Source of the DNA: Verrucomicrobiales bacterium
GTDB taxonomy: Bacteria; Verrucomicrobiota; Verrucomicrobiia; Limisphaerales; J093
NCBI GenBank assembly: GCA_024233215.1
Contig: JACKPW010000004.1
Span: 124,001 to 188,000, forward strand
Length of the DNA: 64,000 bases
Direction of reading: 5' to 3'
A program made the position numbers and the translations under genes. How positions within the stretch are numbered: the stretch's first letter is position 1; each line of letters opens with the position of its first letter. Of this stretch, positions 25,256 through 34,025 are shown piece by piece. A model generated the notes under the pieces. It was given only the letters and a program-made list of their open reading frames with translations, searched no databases and was not told the origin of the DNA.

Positions 25256-28200
25256 ATGAGCAAAGACCCGAGATGCCCGCACTGCGGAGGTGCCCTTCCC
25301 GCCGATGCCCTGCAGGGGCTCTGCCCGGCATGCTTGTTAAAACAAGGCGTGGCCGCCGACACCGCCACCCAGCCGGGTTCGCCCCCGGTGGAGGCACTCC
25401 CCCTTGACCAGGTCGCCCGGCTCTTCCCGCAGCTCGAGATCATCGAAGTACTCGGCAAGGGCGGCATGGGCACCGTCTACAAGGCCCGACAACCGGCCCT
25501 CGACCGCTTCGTGGCGCTGAAGATCCTGCCCCGCCAGGCCGGCGAGGGCGGCCCGTTTGCCGAGCGCTTCAATCGCGAAGCCCGGGCGCTCGCCCGCCTC
25601 AGCCACCCGGCCATCGTCGCTGTGCATGATTTCGGCCAGACCGACGGCATCCCGTGGTTCCTGATGGAGTTCGTTGATGGCGTGAACCTCCGCCAGATGG
25701 AGCGTACCCGTCGACTCACCCCCCGGGAGGCCCTTCAGTTGATCCCCCAGATCTGCGACGCCCTCCAGTACGCCCACGACGAAGGCGTCGTCCATCGCGA
25801 CATCAAGCCGGAAAACGTCCTCGTGGACCGCAAAGGCCGGGTAAAGATCGCCGACTTCGGCCTGGCGCGAATCCTCGGTCCGGACGCCCCGGACCTCCGC
25901 CTCACGGGCGAAGGCCAGGTGATGGGGACCCCGCACTACATGGCGCCCGAACAGGTGGAGCACCCGCTGGAGGTGGACCATCGCGCGGATATCTATGCGC
26001 TGGGGGTGGTCTTCTACGAAATGCTCACGGGCGAACTGCCGTTGGGGAAGTTCCAGCCACCATCGCGTCGAGTAGAAGTCGATCTGCGTCTTGATGAAGT
26101 CGTTCTCCGCGCACTCGAGAAGGAACCGGAACGCCGCTACCAGCAGGCCAGCGAGGTGAAGACAGACGTGGAGACGATCTCCGGTTCGCCGGCACAACAG
26201 CCCGCCTCCCCAGAGCCCACGCCCTCGCGTCCGGCCTACTCCAGCACCGGCCCGGGCTGGGATGCCGATGCCGCCCGGCGTCTGCAAGACTTGGAACGTC
26301 GCCGCAAAGCCCTGCTCTGGTATGGCTTCATCGTCAGCATCTTCGGGATCCCGATGGGTTTCGCGCTCGATCTGCCTCTGGTATGGGGTTTGGGGATCCT
26401 CGGAATCGCCGTCGGGGGCACCAAACTCGGGCTCTGGAAACGACTCTCCAAGCGACTCACCCCACGCCCCCCGGGCACCCGACCGGTCACCGACCCAACA
26501 CCCCCAATTCCGGGAAATCATCCCGGAACCTCGGCGGCGGCAGGTCCAGGCATTACCCCGCCACGGGATGCAACCGCCACCCACGCCCCCCCCGATAACG
26601 AACGCCAAAGCAAGGGAAACGCCTGCCCGTGGTTCCTGTGGATCGCACTCGTTGTGTTGTTGCTGACCTTCTTTGCCAAGGTGGCCCTGGGTCCTCGCGA
26701 CAACCCCTGGGTGCTCGCCGACCTGTTGCTGCTCCTGGGCCTGCGGTTGCGGCTCAAGGCGGCCTGGGTCGCCACCCTCTTCTTTGCGGTATTCGGGGTG
26801 TCCTGGGCATTCTGGGCCCTGGCGAGTGGGCCGTCCTGGTCCTTGGCCCCCCACGGAAACTTCGCCCTCACCGCCCTCGGCGTCCTTGCCATCAACGCCC
26901 TGGTCGCCGTCCCGGTCTGGCTCAGTGCCTCCTGGTTCTTCCCCGGCCCCGCTCACGAGTTCCCAAAGCGGCTTGCCGACGCCCTGCGTGGCTTGATCTT
27001 CCTGCTGCCGCCAATGCTGTTCACCTCGGCCTTGGTGGGCAATGTGCTCAATCTGGACATCGACGTACGGTTCTTCGTCGCATTGCTCGGCTTGCCGGTG
27101 GCAACCGGACTGGGCGCGGCGGCCGTTTGGGCTTCGACTCTGATCTACCCGAGTGCCACACCGACGAACGGGCCTCACATGCCCTGGTCCTGGAGGGCGA
27201 TTGTCTCAGCCGGGCTGCTCGTCCTCTGCCTCCCGTTGGCGGCGACTTCGCTGCTGACGATTCAAGCCATCGCAGCCGATCCTGATTGGAATCCGGCGCC
27301 GCAAGAGGCAGCGTTCGCCATCGGAATCATCGGCGGCGCCACGTTGCTCGCACTGGGCAGTTTGATCCTGGGCCTCATGGGCCGAAAAGCGTGTCAGAAT
27401 CCCGGCGCACCCCGACGTGGTGGAAGGCTCGCCTGGGCGGGGATCTGGTTCTGGCCGGCGCTCTTGACGGCGGCGTTCACGATGAAACCCCAGCGCGTCG
27501 AGGGACGCGACCTTCTCACCACTGCGGAAGCCCGTGTCGCCGAGGCTGTGCTGGAAACCGAGATCACCGCGCGGGCCGCGGAACTCGGCTGGCGCCTGGA
27601 CGACCTCGCCGTGCAGGTGAGCGGACTGCCCCCCTCCGCATCCTGCCACCTCGGGCACGGAATCCCCGACGGCGGAACGATCCCCGTACCGGTCATCGCC
27701 GGCGTTCGAATCACTCCCGGGGGTCCCGGCAGATGGCAGGTTCACGGCCAGGGCGAGCTGGACGAGCTGCGCTTCTGGGTCGAGGTACCCTCCTCCATGG
27801 CACCCAAGGTCCCCGTCGACGCCCGCCGCGGATTTGAACCGACGAAGACCGCCGTCCTCAGCACGGCCATGGCCGACCGGCTTACGGATTGCTTTCTAAA
27901 CCTCGCTACCGGCCGCGTGCTCAGCGCGCCGCCGGAAATGGTACGCAGCCTGCGGACCAAGGGGCAACTTCAGCCGGGTCAGGCCTTTCAACTCGTCCGG
28001 GAACCGCTCCGGAGTTGGATGAGTAGCAACCACGTGGATGTCGTGTTCCAACCGGGAATCGACCACCTCACCTTGCTGGATGGAGTGACCATTCCCACCG
28101 CGCGCCGCGAACCGGAGCCCGGGTTGTCGGCATTCGACACGCAGGAGGCCACGAACGTCAGGGCATTCAGCGGGAACATGGATGAGCTTCTCACGCTGCA

Positions 28201-28411
28201 GGCACGGAACCACCCCAACGAACCGGTTCTGGGCGGCCTGAACGCGAACGAGGAAAGCAACACCTGGCTCTTCCGATCGCTCGACGGAAAGGCCGGAGTC
28301 ATTGAGATCAGCGACGTGCGCGACGAAGGCCGCGAAGTCTGGTTGCGCTGGAAACTGCTGATTCAGGAGCGGGACCGAGCGAAGCTGCCCGAGGAACCGT
28401 CGAGCCCATGA
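25256..28411 (+). CDS. Membrane Ser/Thr protein kinase with N-terminal zinc ribbon
   Basis: A 1051-residue Hanks-type kinase. An N-terminal zinc ribbon CPHCGG...CPACLLKQG (about 7-30) precedes the kinase domain (about 60-320): glycine loop LGKGGMGTVYKA, VALKIL lysine, catalytic HRDIKPENV (about 180) and DFGLARI (about 200). A Pro-rich linker leads to about eight hydrophobic segments (between about 330 and 750) and a C-terminal soluble domain of about 300 residues with no recognised family. The start at 25256 follows AAGGA with an 8-nt spacer; in-frame GTG 25229 and ATG 25238 are alternatives. Its stop overlaps the sigma-factor start by 4 bp, so kinase and sigma factor are made together, which suggests the kinase controls the sigma factor. 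Confidence 0.88.
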   Translation: MSKDPRCPHCGGALPADALQGLCPACLLKQGVAADTATQPGSPPVEALPLDQVARLFPQLEIIEVLGKGGMGTVYKARQPALDRFVALKILPRQAGEGGPFAERFNREARALARLSHPAIVAVHDFGQTDGIPWFLMEFVDGVNLRQMERTRRLTPREALQLIPQICDALQYAHDEGVVHRDIKPENVLVDRKGRVKIADFGLARILGPDAPDLRLTGEGQVMGTPHYMAPEQVEHPLEVDHRADIYALGVVFYEMLTGELPLGKFQPPSRRVEVDLRLDEVVLRALEKEPERRYQQASEVKTDVETISGSPAQQPASPEPTPSRPAYSSTGPGWDADAARRLQDLERRRKALLWYGFIVSIFGIPMGFALDLPLVWGLGILGIAVGGTKLGLWKRLSKRLTPRPPGTRPVTDPTPPIPGNHPGTSAAAGPGITPPRDATATHAPPDNERQSKGNACPWFLWIALVVLLLTFFAKVALGPRDNPWVLADLLLLLGLRLRLKAAWVATLFFAVFGVSWAFWALASGPSWSLAPHGNFALTALGVLAINALVAVPVWLSASWFFPGPAHEFPKRLADALRGLIFLLPPMLFTSALVGNVLNLDIDVRFFVALLGLPVATGLGAAAVWASTLIYPSATPTNGPHMPWSWRAIVSAGLLVLCLPLAATSLLTIQAIAADPDWNPAPQEAAFAIGIIGGATLLALGSLILGLMGRKACQNPGAPRRGGRLAWAGIWFWPALLTAAFTMKPQRVEGRDLLTTAEARVAEAVLETEITARAAELGWRLDDLAVQVSGLPPSASCHLGHGIPDGGTIPVPVIAGVRITPGGPGRWQVHGQGELDELRFWVEVPSSMAPKVPVDARRGFEPTKTAVLSTAMADRLTDCFLNLATGRVLSAPPEMVRSLRTKGQLQPGQAFQLVREPLRSWMSSNHVDVVFQPGIDHLTLLDGVTIPTARREPEPGLSAFDTQEATNVRAFSGNMDELLTLQARNHPNEPVLGGLNANEESNTWLFRSLDGKAGVIEISDVRDEGREVWLRWKLLIQERDRAKLPEEPSSP

Positions 28412-29181
28412 ACCCCGGGAACACCAGCAGCGGGGGCGACTCCGGCAAGCCCACCGGCCCCGGCAAGGACTGGTTCGCCACCACCCATTGGACCCTCGTT
28501 GTGGCCGCGGGCGGAACCGACTCCACCAGCGCAGGCGCGGCTCTGGAGGAGCTCTGCCGCGCCTACTGGTATCCGCTTTACGCCTATGCCCGCCGACGCG
28601 GCTGCTCGCGTGAGGATGCGGAGGATCTGACGCAGGGATTCTTCGCCCGCTTCCTGGAACGGAACTACCTCGAGGGGTTGAGCAGCGATCGCGGCCGGTT
28701 CCGCGCTTTCCTGCTCGCCGCGTTCAACCACTTTCTGGCGAACGAATGGAAGCGCGAACACCGCCAGAAACGGGGCGGCGGCGAGAAGCCGCTTTCGCTC
28801 GACTGGAATGGCGCCGCCACCCGCTATGAACTCGCGCCCAGTGACCGCCTCAGCCCCGACCGCCTCTACGACCGCGCCTGGGTCATCACGCTGCTTGAAC
28901 GCGTGCTGAAACACCTGGAATCGGAATGCGCCGACGACGGGCGCGGGGCCTTCTTCGAGCACGTGCGTAGCTTCCTCACCATGGAACGTGGGGAGATCCC
29001 TTACGCCGCCACCGCCGCTGAAGTCGGCATGAGCGAAGGCGCCTTGCGCGTCGCCGTCCATCGCCTGCGCCGCCGCTACCGTGAACTCCTCCGCCAGGAA
29101 GTGGCGCAGACACTCTCGGACCCCGGACGCGTCGAAGAAGAGCTCGCCGCGCTGCGGTCGGCCTTCAGCGGAACCAATTGA
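28408..29181 (+). CDS. ECF-like RNA polymerase sigma factor, kinase-coupled
   Basis: A 257-residue sigma-70-family factor of the Planctomycete/Verrucomicrobia type. Region 2 is LEELCRAYWYPLYAYARRRGCSREDAEDLTQGFFARFLE (about 45-85), followed by RGRFRAFLLAAFNHFLANEWKRE. Region 4 carries the helix-turn-helix YAATAAEVGMSEGALRVAVHRLRRRYRELLRQEVAQT (about 195-230). It begins inside the stop of the zinc-ribbon Ser/Thr kinase (ATGA). No anti-sigma factor is seen. In ECF groups genetically paired with Ser/Thr kinases, phosphorylation of the sigma factor can replace anti-sigma control; that is an inference here. Its target promoters are unknown. Confidence 0.88.
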   Translation: MNPGNTSSGGDSGKPTGPGKDWFATTHWTLVVAAGGTDSTSAGAALEELCRAYWYPLYAYARRRGCSREDAEDLTQGFFARFLERNYLEGLSSDRGRFRAFLLAAFNHFLANEWKREHRQKRGGGEKPLSLDWNGAATRYELAPSDRLSPDRLYDRAWVITLLERVLKHLESECADDGRGAFFEHVRSFLTMERGEIPYAATAAEVGMSEGALRVAVHRLRRRYRELLRQEVAQTLSDPGRVEEELAALRSAFSGTN

Positions 29182-29200
29182 GCAATCCGCTCGTGGGAAG

Positions 29201-29323
29201 TCGAAAGCGGCGATCAAATCGCCGCACTCCAGGACGCTGGTGCACGTTGCGACGGCCCCAGCCAGAATCCACCAGATCTTGGAGTGCGGTGAAAAGCGAC
29301 AGCCTTCACCGCTGTCGCTTTCT
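29201..29323. repeat. REPIN-like repeat, family B (inverted orientation)
   Basis: GAAAGCGGCGATCAAATCGC (from 29203, continuing CGCACTCCAGGAC) and the opposite arm TTGGAGTGCGGTGAAAAGCG (from 29279) through CACCGCTGTCGCTTTC. It is the 18741 element read on the other strand. It occupies the centre of the 300-bp gap between the sigma factor and larE; nothing else is seen there. Confidence 0.75.
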
Positions 29324-29481
29324 ACCGCGACATCGGGACAATCCGCGACACCCGCATGGACACGGATTGCAGCCCATGCGGAAGGGAATGTGACCGCCTT
29401 CCCACTCCGAGAACTGAAAACCCGCCTCCTGACACTCCCCTCCCCCTCGACACTCCCCCGTCGGAATGGCACCTTGCGCCC

Positions 29482-30324
29482 ATGCTTGAGGCTCGTTACC
29501 GGCGCCTGCGGGAACTGCTCCAATCCTACGGCTCGTGCGTCGTCGCCTATTCCGGCGGCGTCGATTCCGTCTTCCTGGCTTACGTGGCGTTCGACGTGCT
29601 CGGCGACCAGGCCCTGGCGGTGATAGCGGACACTCCCAGCCTGCCGCGCCGCGAATTGACCGAGGCGATGGCGTTGGGTCGGGGCCACGGTTTTCCGGTC
29701 CGCGTGGTGAAAACGCACGAGTTCGAGAACCAGGAGTATCTGGCCAACCCCCTCAACCGTTGTTACTTCTGCAAGCACGAGCTGTTCGAGGAACTCATTC
29801 CCCTCGCGAAAGAGGAGGGCTTCTCGACGGTCGTCTATGGCGAGAACGCCAGCGACGTGGGCGATCATCGGCCCGGCGCTCAGGCGGCCGAGGAGTTCGC
29901 CGTGCGGGCGCCGCTGAAGGAGGCCGGTCTCACCAAGGCGGACATCCGTGAACTTTCCGGCATGCTTGGTCTGCCCACCGCGGACAAGCCGCAGATGGCC
30001 TGTCTCAGCTCCCGCATCCCCTATGGCGAGGCCGTCACGCCGGAGAAGTTGCGGATGATCGAGGAGGCGGAATACGTCCTCCGCGACCTCGGCTTTCACG
30101 ACGTGCGGGTGCGCCATCACGAACTGAAGCACGGTCATCTCGCGCGCATCGAGGTCGGGCCCGACGAGCTTGGCCGATTCCTCGCCGACGGCACGGCGGA
30201 GCGCGTGGCCGACCGCATCAAGGAACACGGTTACACCCACGTCACGCTCGACCTCATGGGGTATCGCCGCGGCAGCCTGAACGAACCGGTGGCGGTGCCC
30301 ATTCGGTTTCGGCAACCGGCGTGA
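29482..30324 (+). CDS. larE: ATP-dependent sacrificial sulfur transferase LarE
   Basis: A 280-residue PP-loop enzyme. The ATP-pyrophosphatase motif is AYSGGVDSVF (about 22-31). PNRCYFCKHELF-like sequence (NPLNRCYFCKHELFEEL, about 89-105) and MACLSSRIPYGE (C174) are LarE hallmarks; C174 aligns with the Cys that donates its sulfur in the Lactobacillus plantarum enzyme (Cys176). LarE adenylates and sulfurates the pyridinium biscarboxylate precursor of the nickel-pincer cofactor of lactate racemase and related LarA enzymes. LarA, LarB and LarC are not in the window. The start at 29482 is the first ATG matching the family. A GlcD-like FAD oxidase, which may act on 2-hydroxy acids, follows after DUF2007. 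Confidence 0.9.
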   Translation: MLEARYRRLRELLQSYGSCVVAYSGGVDSVFLAYVAFDVLGDQALAVIADTPSLPRRELTEAMALGRGHGFPVRVVKTHEFENQEYLANPLNRCYFCKHELFEELIPLAKEEGFSTVVYGENASDVGDHRPGAQAAEEFAVRAPLKEAGLTKADIRELSGMLGLPTADKPQMACLSSRIPYGEAVTPEKLRMIEEAEYVLRDLGFHDVRVRHHELKHGHLARIEVGPDELGRFLADGTAERVADRIKEHGYTHVTLDLMGYRRGSLNEPVAVPIRFRQPA

Positions 30325-30451
30325 GGCCGGTCCGACGGGATCCGACCAGTGGGTGGCGCAGATTTCCGGCACGGAAGCCCGAACGTTTGCCGAACGGGAA
30401 TTGGGCGATGCGAATCCGGGGTGAGACACAGGCAGCAGGTCGGCTCTGAAC

Positions 30452-30476
30452 CGGCGAACACCAGTTCGCCGCCACG
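30452..30476. repeat. REPIN-like repeat unit, family A
   Basis: CGGCGAACACCAGTTCGCCG continuing CCACG: a 7-bp palindrome GGCGAAC/GTTCGCC, identical over 20 bp to the units at 43570 and 53619. A diverged opposite unit may lie at about 30380-30420. Confidence 0.65.
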
Positions 30477-30478
30477 CC

Positions 30479-30522
30479 CCCCATCCCCCATCCCCCATCC
30501 TCCATCCTCCATCTTCCCCCGC
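30479..30522. repeat. CCCCCAT/CCTCCAT 7-bp tandem repeat
   Basis: About six copies of a 7-bp unit (CCCCCAT changing to CCTCCAT) in the 254-bp gap between larE and the DUF2007 gene. The unit is pyrimidine-only apart from the A. Confidence 0.7.
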
Positions 30523-30578
30523 CTTCCCAACGCGTATTTCATCGCCCAACCCCCCGCCTGGCGCTACGCTTTCCCCCC

Positions 30579-30857
30579 ATGAGTCTGGTGACTGTGTTCC
30601 GATCCTTCAGCCCGGCCGAGGCGCAACTGGCGCGCTCGCGACTGGACGCCGCCGGCATTCCCGTCACGGTCACGAGTGAAACCGCGGCGTTGACCACCGA
30701 AGGCTACGGACTGACGGTGGGTGGCGTGCGCGTCCAGGTTCCGGCTTCCTTCGAGGAGGAAGCGCGCGCCCTGCTGGAACCTGATGCCGGCCCCGACGAC
30801 CCATCGCCCGACAATTCTCCCACCGAGCCTGACCCCGATCCAAATCCCGCCGAATGA
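30579..30857 (+). CDS. DUF2007 small protein
   Basis: A 92-residue protein. Residues 1-65 match DUF2007 (putative signal-transducing protein): LVTVFRSFSPAEAQLARSRLDAAGIPVTV, then GVRVQVPASFEEEARALL. The domain is related to a small ferredoxin-like alpha-beta fold found in PII-like or zinc-ribbon proteins. The tail is Asp/Pro-rich. Its stop overlaps the GlcD start by 4 bp. The function is unknown. Confidence 0.75.
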   Translation: MSLVTVFRSFSPAEAQLARSRLDAAGIPVTVTSETAALTTEGYGLTVGGVRVQVPASFEEEARALLEPDAGPDDPSPDNSPTEPDPDPNPAE

Positions 30858-32233
30858 GCCGCCTCTCCCCCGCCCTGTTTCGCAAACTCGAACGACTTCT
30901 CAAGCCCGGCGAACTTCGCCTGGACGACGTCACCCGTCAGGCCCATGCGGGCGATCGCTGGTTCGCCAGCCATTTGCCGGATGCCGTGGTCCTCGCCCGG
31001 TCGACCGCGGCGGTCAGCGCCGTGCTCCGATTCGCCAACCAGCACCGCATTCCGGTCACCCCGCGCGGGGCGGGCCACGGCTACGTCGGCGGATGCGTGC
31101 CGTTGCAGGGGGGCATCGCGCTTTCGCTGGATCGCATGAACCGCATCAAGCAGATCCACGCCGGCGACTTCGTGGCGGTGGTCCAACCGGGCGTGCGCAC
31201 GCAACAACTGCAGGACAAGGTCGAGGCGAAGGGGCTGTTCTACCCGCCTGACCCGGCCAGTCGCAGCGACTGCTCCCTGGGCGGGAACATTGTCACCAAC
31301 GCCGGCGGACCGCGTTGCCTGAAGTACGGGGTCACCCGGGACTACGTGCTTGGCCTGGAGGTGGTGCTCGCGGACGGCACGATCTGCCGGTTGGGAAGTC
31401 GGACGCACAAGAACAAGACCGGGTTCGAGCTGGCGCGGATGTTCGTCGGCAGCGAGGGATTGCTCGGCGTGATCACGGAGGCAACGCTGAAACTGCTGCC
31501 GCTGCCGCCGTATCGCGGGTGCGTGGCGGTCGGGTATGACACGGCGCCAGCCGCGGCCAAGGCGATTCAAGACATCTTCGCCGCCGGCATCCTGCCCTGC
31601 GCGCTGGAGGTGGCCGACGGTTTCACCCTGGCCGCCGCCCGGAAACGGACCGGCAGCCGGCAACTCGAGGGCTGCAACGCCATGATCATTGTCGAAGTGG
31701 ATGGTCAGGAACGTTCCGTCCGCGCCGAACTAAGGGAGGTGGAAAAGGCGGCGCGCCAACCCGGAACGCGGTTCGTGCAGCGCGCGCTCGGTGCCGCGGC
31801 CTGTGAGAAGGTCTGGCAGGTCCGCCGCGAATTCTCCTACTCGCTTCGGGACACCGGCCTCACGAAGCTCAACGAGGACGTCGCCGTGCCACGCAGCCGC
31901 CTGGTCGGCTTGTTCAACTTTGCCGCCCGATTGCAGAAGAAACACGGTTTTCCGGTGGCGTGCTTCGGCCACGCCGGCGATGGCAACATCCACGTCAACA
32001 TCATGGTGGACGAGACCTCGCCCGGCTGGAAGGAACGGAGTGAACGCGCGCTGGACGACCTGTTCACCCGCGTCATCGACTGGGGGGGCGTCATCACCGG
32101 TGAACACGGCGTCGGCCTGGCCAAGAAACGGTGGTTTCCGCAGGCCATCTCACCCGAAGTCCAGGCCCTGCATCGCACGGTCAAACAGGCGCTGGATCCC
32201 AACGGCATCCTGAACCCCGGCAAGTTCCTCTGA
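30854..32233 (+). CDS. FAD-linked oxidase, glycolate/D-lactate dehydrogenase GlcD-like
   Basis: A 459-residue flavoprotein. The N-terminal FAD-binding PCMH domain (about 35-215) has PRGAGHGYVGGCVPLQGGIALSL and CSLGGNIVTNAGGPRCLKYG. The C-terminal FAD-oxidase domain (about 220-455) has ACFGHAGDGNIHVNIM and GEHGVGLAKKRW, the substrate- and metal-site motifs of the GlcD/D-lactate dehydrogenase group. It probably oxidises a 2-hydroxy acid (glycolate or D-lactate). GlcE and GlcF partners are not adjacent, so it may work as a stand-alone dehydrogenase. It is translationally coupled to DUF2007. LarE lies just upstream, which would fit a lactate-isomer context, but this is inference. Confidence 0.9.
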   Translation: MSRLSPALFRKLERLLKPGELRLDDVTRQAHAGDRWFASHLPDAVVLARSTAAVSAVLRFANQHRIPVTPRGAGHGYVGGCVPLQGGIALSLDRMNRIKQIHAGDFVAVVQPGVRTQQLQDKVEAKGLFYPPDPASRSDCSLGGNIVTNAGGPRCLKYGVTRDYVLGLEVVLADGTICRLGSRTHKNKTGFELARMFVGSEGLLGVITEATLKLLPLPPYRGCVAVGYDTAPAAAKAIQDIFAAGILPCALEVADGFTLAAARKRTGSRQLEGCNAMIIVEVDGQERSVRAELREVEKAARQPGTRFVQRALGAAACEKVWQVRREFSYSLRDTGLTKLNEDVAVPRSRLVGLFNFAARLQKKHGFPVACFGHAGDGNIHVNIMVDETSPGWKERSERALDDLFTRVIDWGGVITGEHGVGLAKKRWFPQAISPEVQALHRTVKQALDPNGILNPGKFL

Positions 32234-32366
32234 GCCGGGCGAAGGGCCCTGTCGGCCACAATCGCCGAGCTGGAACGACGCGGTCGGACCACGACTGGAC
32301 GCCAAGCCACACGAAAAGAATCGAGGCCTTCAGGAACGGAACGGCCGCGGCACGCCCAACCGAGAC

Positions 32367-32682
32367 TCAGTCGACAATCTCCACGGTGTAGAACGCCTGG
32401 GCGCCGTGGCGCGTGTGGTCAAAGACGCTGATGTAGTCGCCCGTGCCGGCAATGGGGCCGCCCAGGGGTTCGAAGAGGTCGAACGGCACCCCGACGGTAC
32501 GATACACTTGATAGGTCCTGCCAATCTGGGAGAGCCAACGGATTTCCACGGCGGGGTGCGCTTCCACCACCAGCGGTTCACTCATCCGCTCCGGCCTGCG
32601 TGATGGTGACAACCCGATCGGCGATGGTGATGGTGCCGCTCCGCGGGTTTTGTTCCGGGTTCGGCTGAAGCAGATAGCAGAC
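32367..32682 (-). pseudogene. Remnant of a secreted BACON-domain protein C-terminus
   Basis: Two short minus-strand frames read in series. The first, ending at 32578, contains NPEQNPRSGTITIADRVVTITQAG, the last two strands of a BACON-like Ig fold. It overlaps by 8 bp a second frame (32367-32585) with VEIRWLSQIGRTYQVYRTVG and FYTVEIVD, a C-terminal segment common in large verrucomicrobial secreted proteins. Neither has the rest of the usual protein, so this is read as a truncated, frame-shifted leftover. Translational coupling of two tiny genes is the less likely alternative. Confidence 0.5.
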
Positions 32683-32776
32683 GGACGGGGGTGGGGAAAG
32701 CACAAAGACGCTCGACGCCGACGGGCGAGGCATTACCGCTCGACGCGGGCGCGGGGGGATTCCTACCCTGCACGGG

Positions 32777-33577
32777 ATGTCTGCGGCCACTGACAACGCA
32801 CCCTTGGAGATCGCCGGACGCCGGTTCGGTTCGCGCCTGATTCTGGGCACGGGGAAGTTCGCCTCACCCGAGTTGATGCGCGACGCGCTCGCGGCAAGCG
32901 GGACGGAGATCGTCACCGTGGCGTTGCGGCGGGCGGACCTCAGCGGGCGGAAGGACCCGTTCGCCAACATCCTGGAGTTCATTGATCCCGGACGATACCT
33001 CCTCCTGCCCAACACCAGCGGCGCCATGAATGCCGCCGAGGCGGTGCGACTGGCGCGTCTGGCCGCAGCCGCCGGATTGCCGAAGTGGGTGAAACTGGAG
33101 ATTCACCCGGACCCCCGCTACCTCCTCCCCGACCCGGTGGAAACGCTGCTCGCCGCCGAACAGCTCGTGGGTGAGGGCTTCACCGTGCTGCCTTACATCA
33201 ATGCCGATCCGGTGATTGCCAAGCGTCTGCAGGAAGTCGGCACGGCCACCGTCATGCCCCTCGGATCCCCGATCGGCTCGAATCGCGGCATCCAAACGCG
33301 GGACCAGATCCGGATCATCATCGAGCAGGCCACCGTGCCGGTGGTGGTGGACGCCGGCCTGGGCGCGCCGAGCCACGCCGCCGAGGCCATGGAACTGGGT
33401 GCCGACGCCGTGTTGGTGAACACCGCCATCGCCGTCGCAGGCGATCCCTGTCGGATGGCCCGGGCGTTCCAGGCCGCCGTGAAGGCGGGTCGCGACGCCT
33501 ACGAGGTGGGGATTGCGGATGAACTGGAGACCGCCAGCCCGACCAGCCCGTTGACCGCGTTCCTTGACGATGGGTGA
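32777..33577 (+). CDS. thiG: Thiazole synthase ThiG
   Basis: A 266-residue (beta/alpha)8 enzyme that makes the thiazole phosphate of thiamine from deoxyxylulose 5-phosphate, ThiS thiocarboxylate and dehydroglycine. Family motifs are SRLILGTGKFAS (about 19-30), the catalytic Lys in WVKLEI (about 110), VMPLGSPIGSNRGI, and PVVVDAGLGAPSHAAEAMELGADAVLVNTAIA near the C-terminus. Length is normal. The gene stands alone, without thiS, thiF, thiH or thiO nearby. No TPP riboswitch core was recognised upstream. Confidence 0.95.
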   Translation: MSAATDNAPLEIAGRRFGSRLILGTGKFASPELMRDALAASGTEIVTVALRRADLSGRKDPFANILEFIDPGRYLLLPNTSGAMNAAEAVRLARLAAAAGLPKWVKLEIHPDPRYLLPDPVETLLAAEQLVGEGFTVLPYINADPVIAKRLQEVGTATVMPLGSPIGSNRGIQTRDQIRIIIEQATVPVVVDAGLGAPSHAAEAMELGADAVLVNTAIAVAGDPCRMARAFQAAVKAGRDAYEVGIADELETASPTSPLTAFLDDG

Positions 33578-33668
33578 TCGGAGTACCTGCGCCTCCGTCC
33601 CTGGCGGCATCGGGCTCGGGAAGGCTTGCAGACGGGTGTTGGCTCCTGCGAGAGTCTGCCCGCTTACC

Positions 33669-34025
33669 ATGACTCGTCACGAGTTCATCTCGGCGCAGGC
33701 GGCGGCGCGCAGGCAAACCGTGAGTTTCTGGCCTGTCGCCGTCAACTTGGTGGCTCTGGGGTGTTTTATCTGGGGGGCGGCCCACGGATATGGCGCGGGT
33801 GAAGCCGGCGATCTGGCAGGCGTCCGAACCGGAGGAATGGTCTTCGGAGTCGGCTTGGCGATCCTGTTGGCCTCGTTGGTTGTTGTGCCGATCATCCATC
33901 GAGAGCGAGGGCCCCGGTGCCCGCATTGCAGGTTGAAGCTCATCCGGATTCTCGGCCCGCTGGCAATCGCGAGCGGCCATTGTGGTCGATGTTCGATGCC
34001 GCTTTTCGAGGAGGAGAAACGATGA
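33669..34025 (+). CDS. Small membrane protein with C-terminal zinc ribbon (tandem copy 1)
   Basis: A 118-residue protein with two hydrophobic segments (VNLVALGCFIWGAAHGYGA, about 20-38, and MVFGVGLAILLASLVVVPII, about 55-75). A C-terminal zinc ribbon follows: CPHCRLKLIRI...SGHCGRC (about 85-112). Its stop overlaps the next start by 4 bp. The next gene has the same architecture, so the two are probably diverged paralogues. The function is unknown. Confidence 0.65.
   Translation: MTRHEFISAQAAARRQTVSFWPVAVNLVALGCFIWGAAHGYGAGEAGDLAGVRTGGMVFGVGLAILLASLVVVPIIHRERGPRCPHCRLKLIRILGPLAIASGHCGRCSMPLFEEEKR

Noticed and set aside
32590..32776. Possible TPP riboswitch upstream of thiG
   Set aside because: No CUGAGA or ACC(U/C)GAUCUGG-like core was found, and the region is explained by the secreted-protein remnant.
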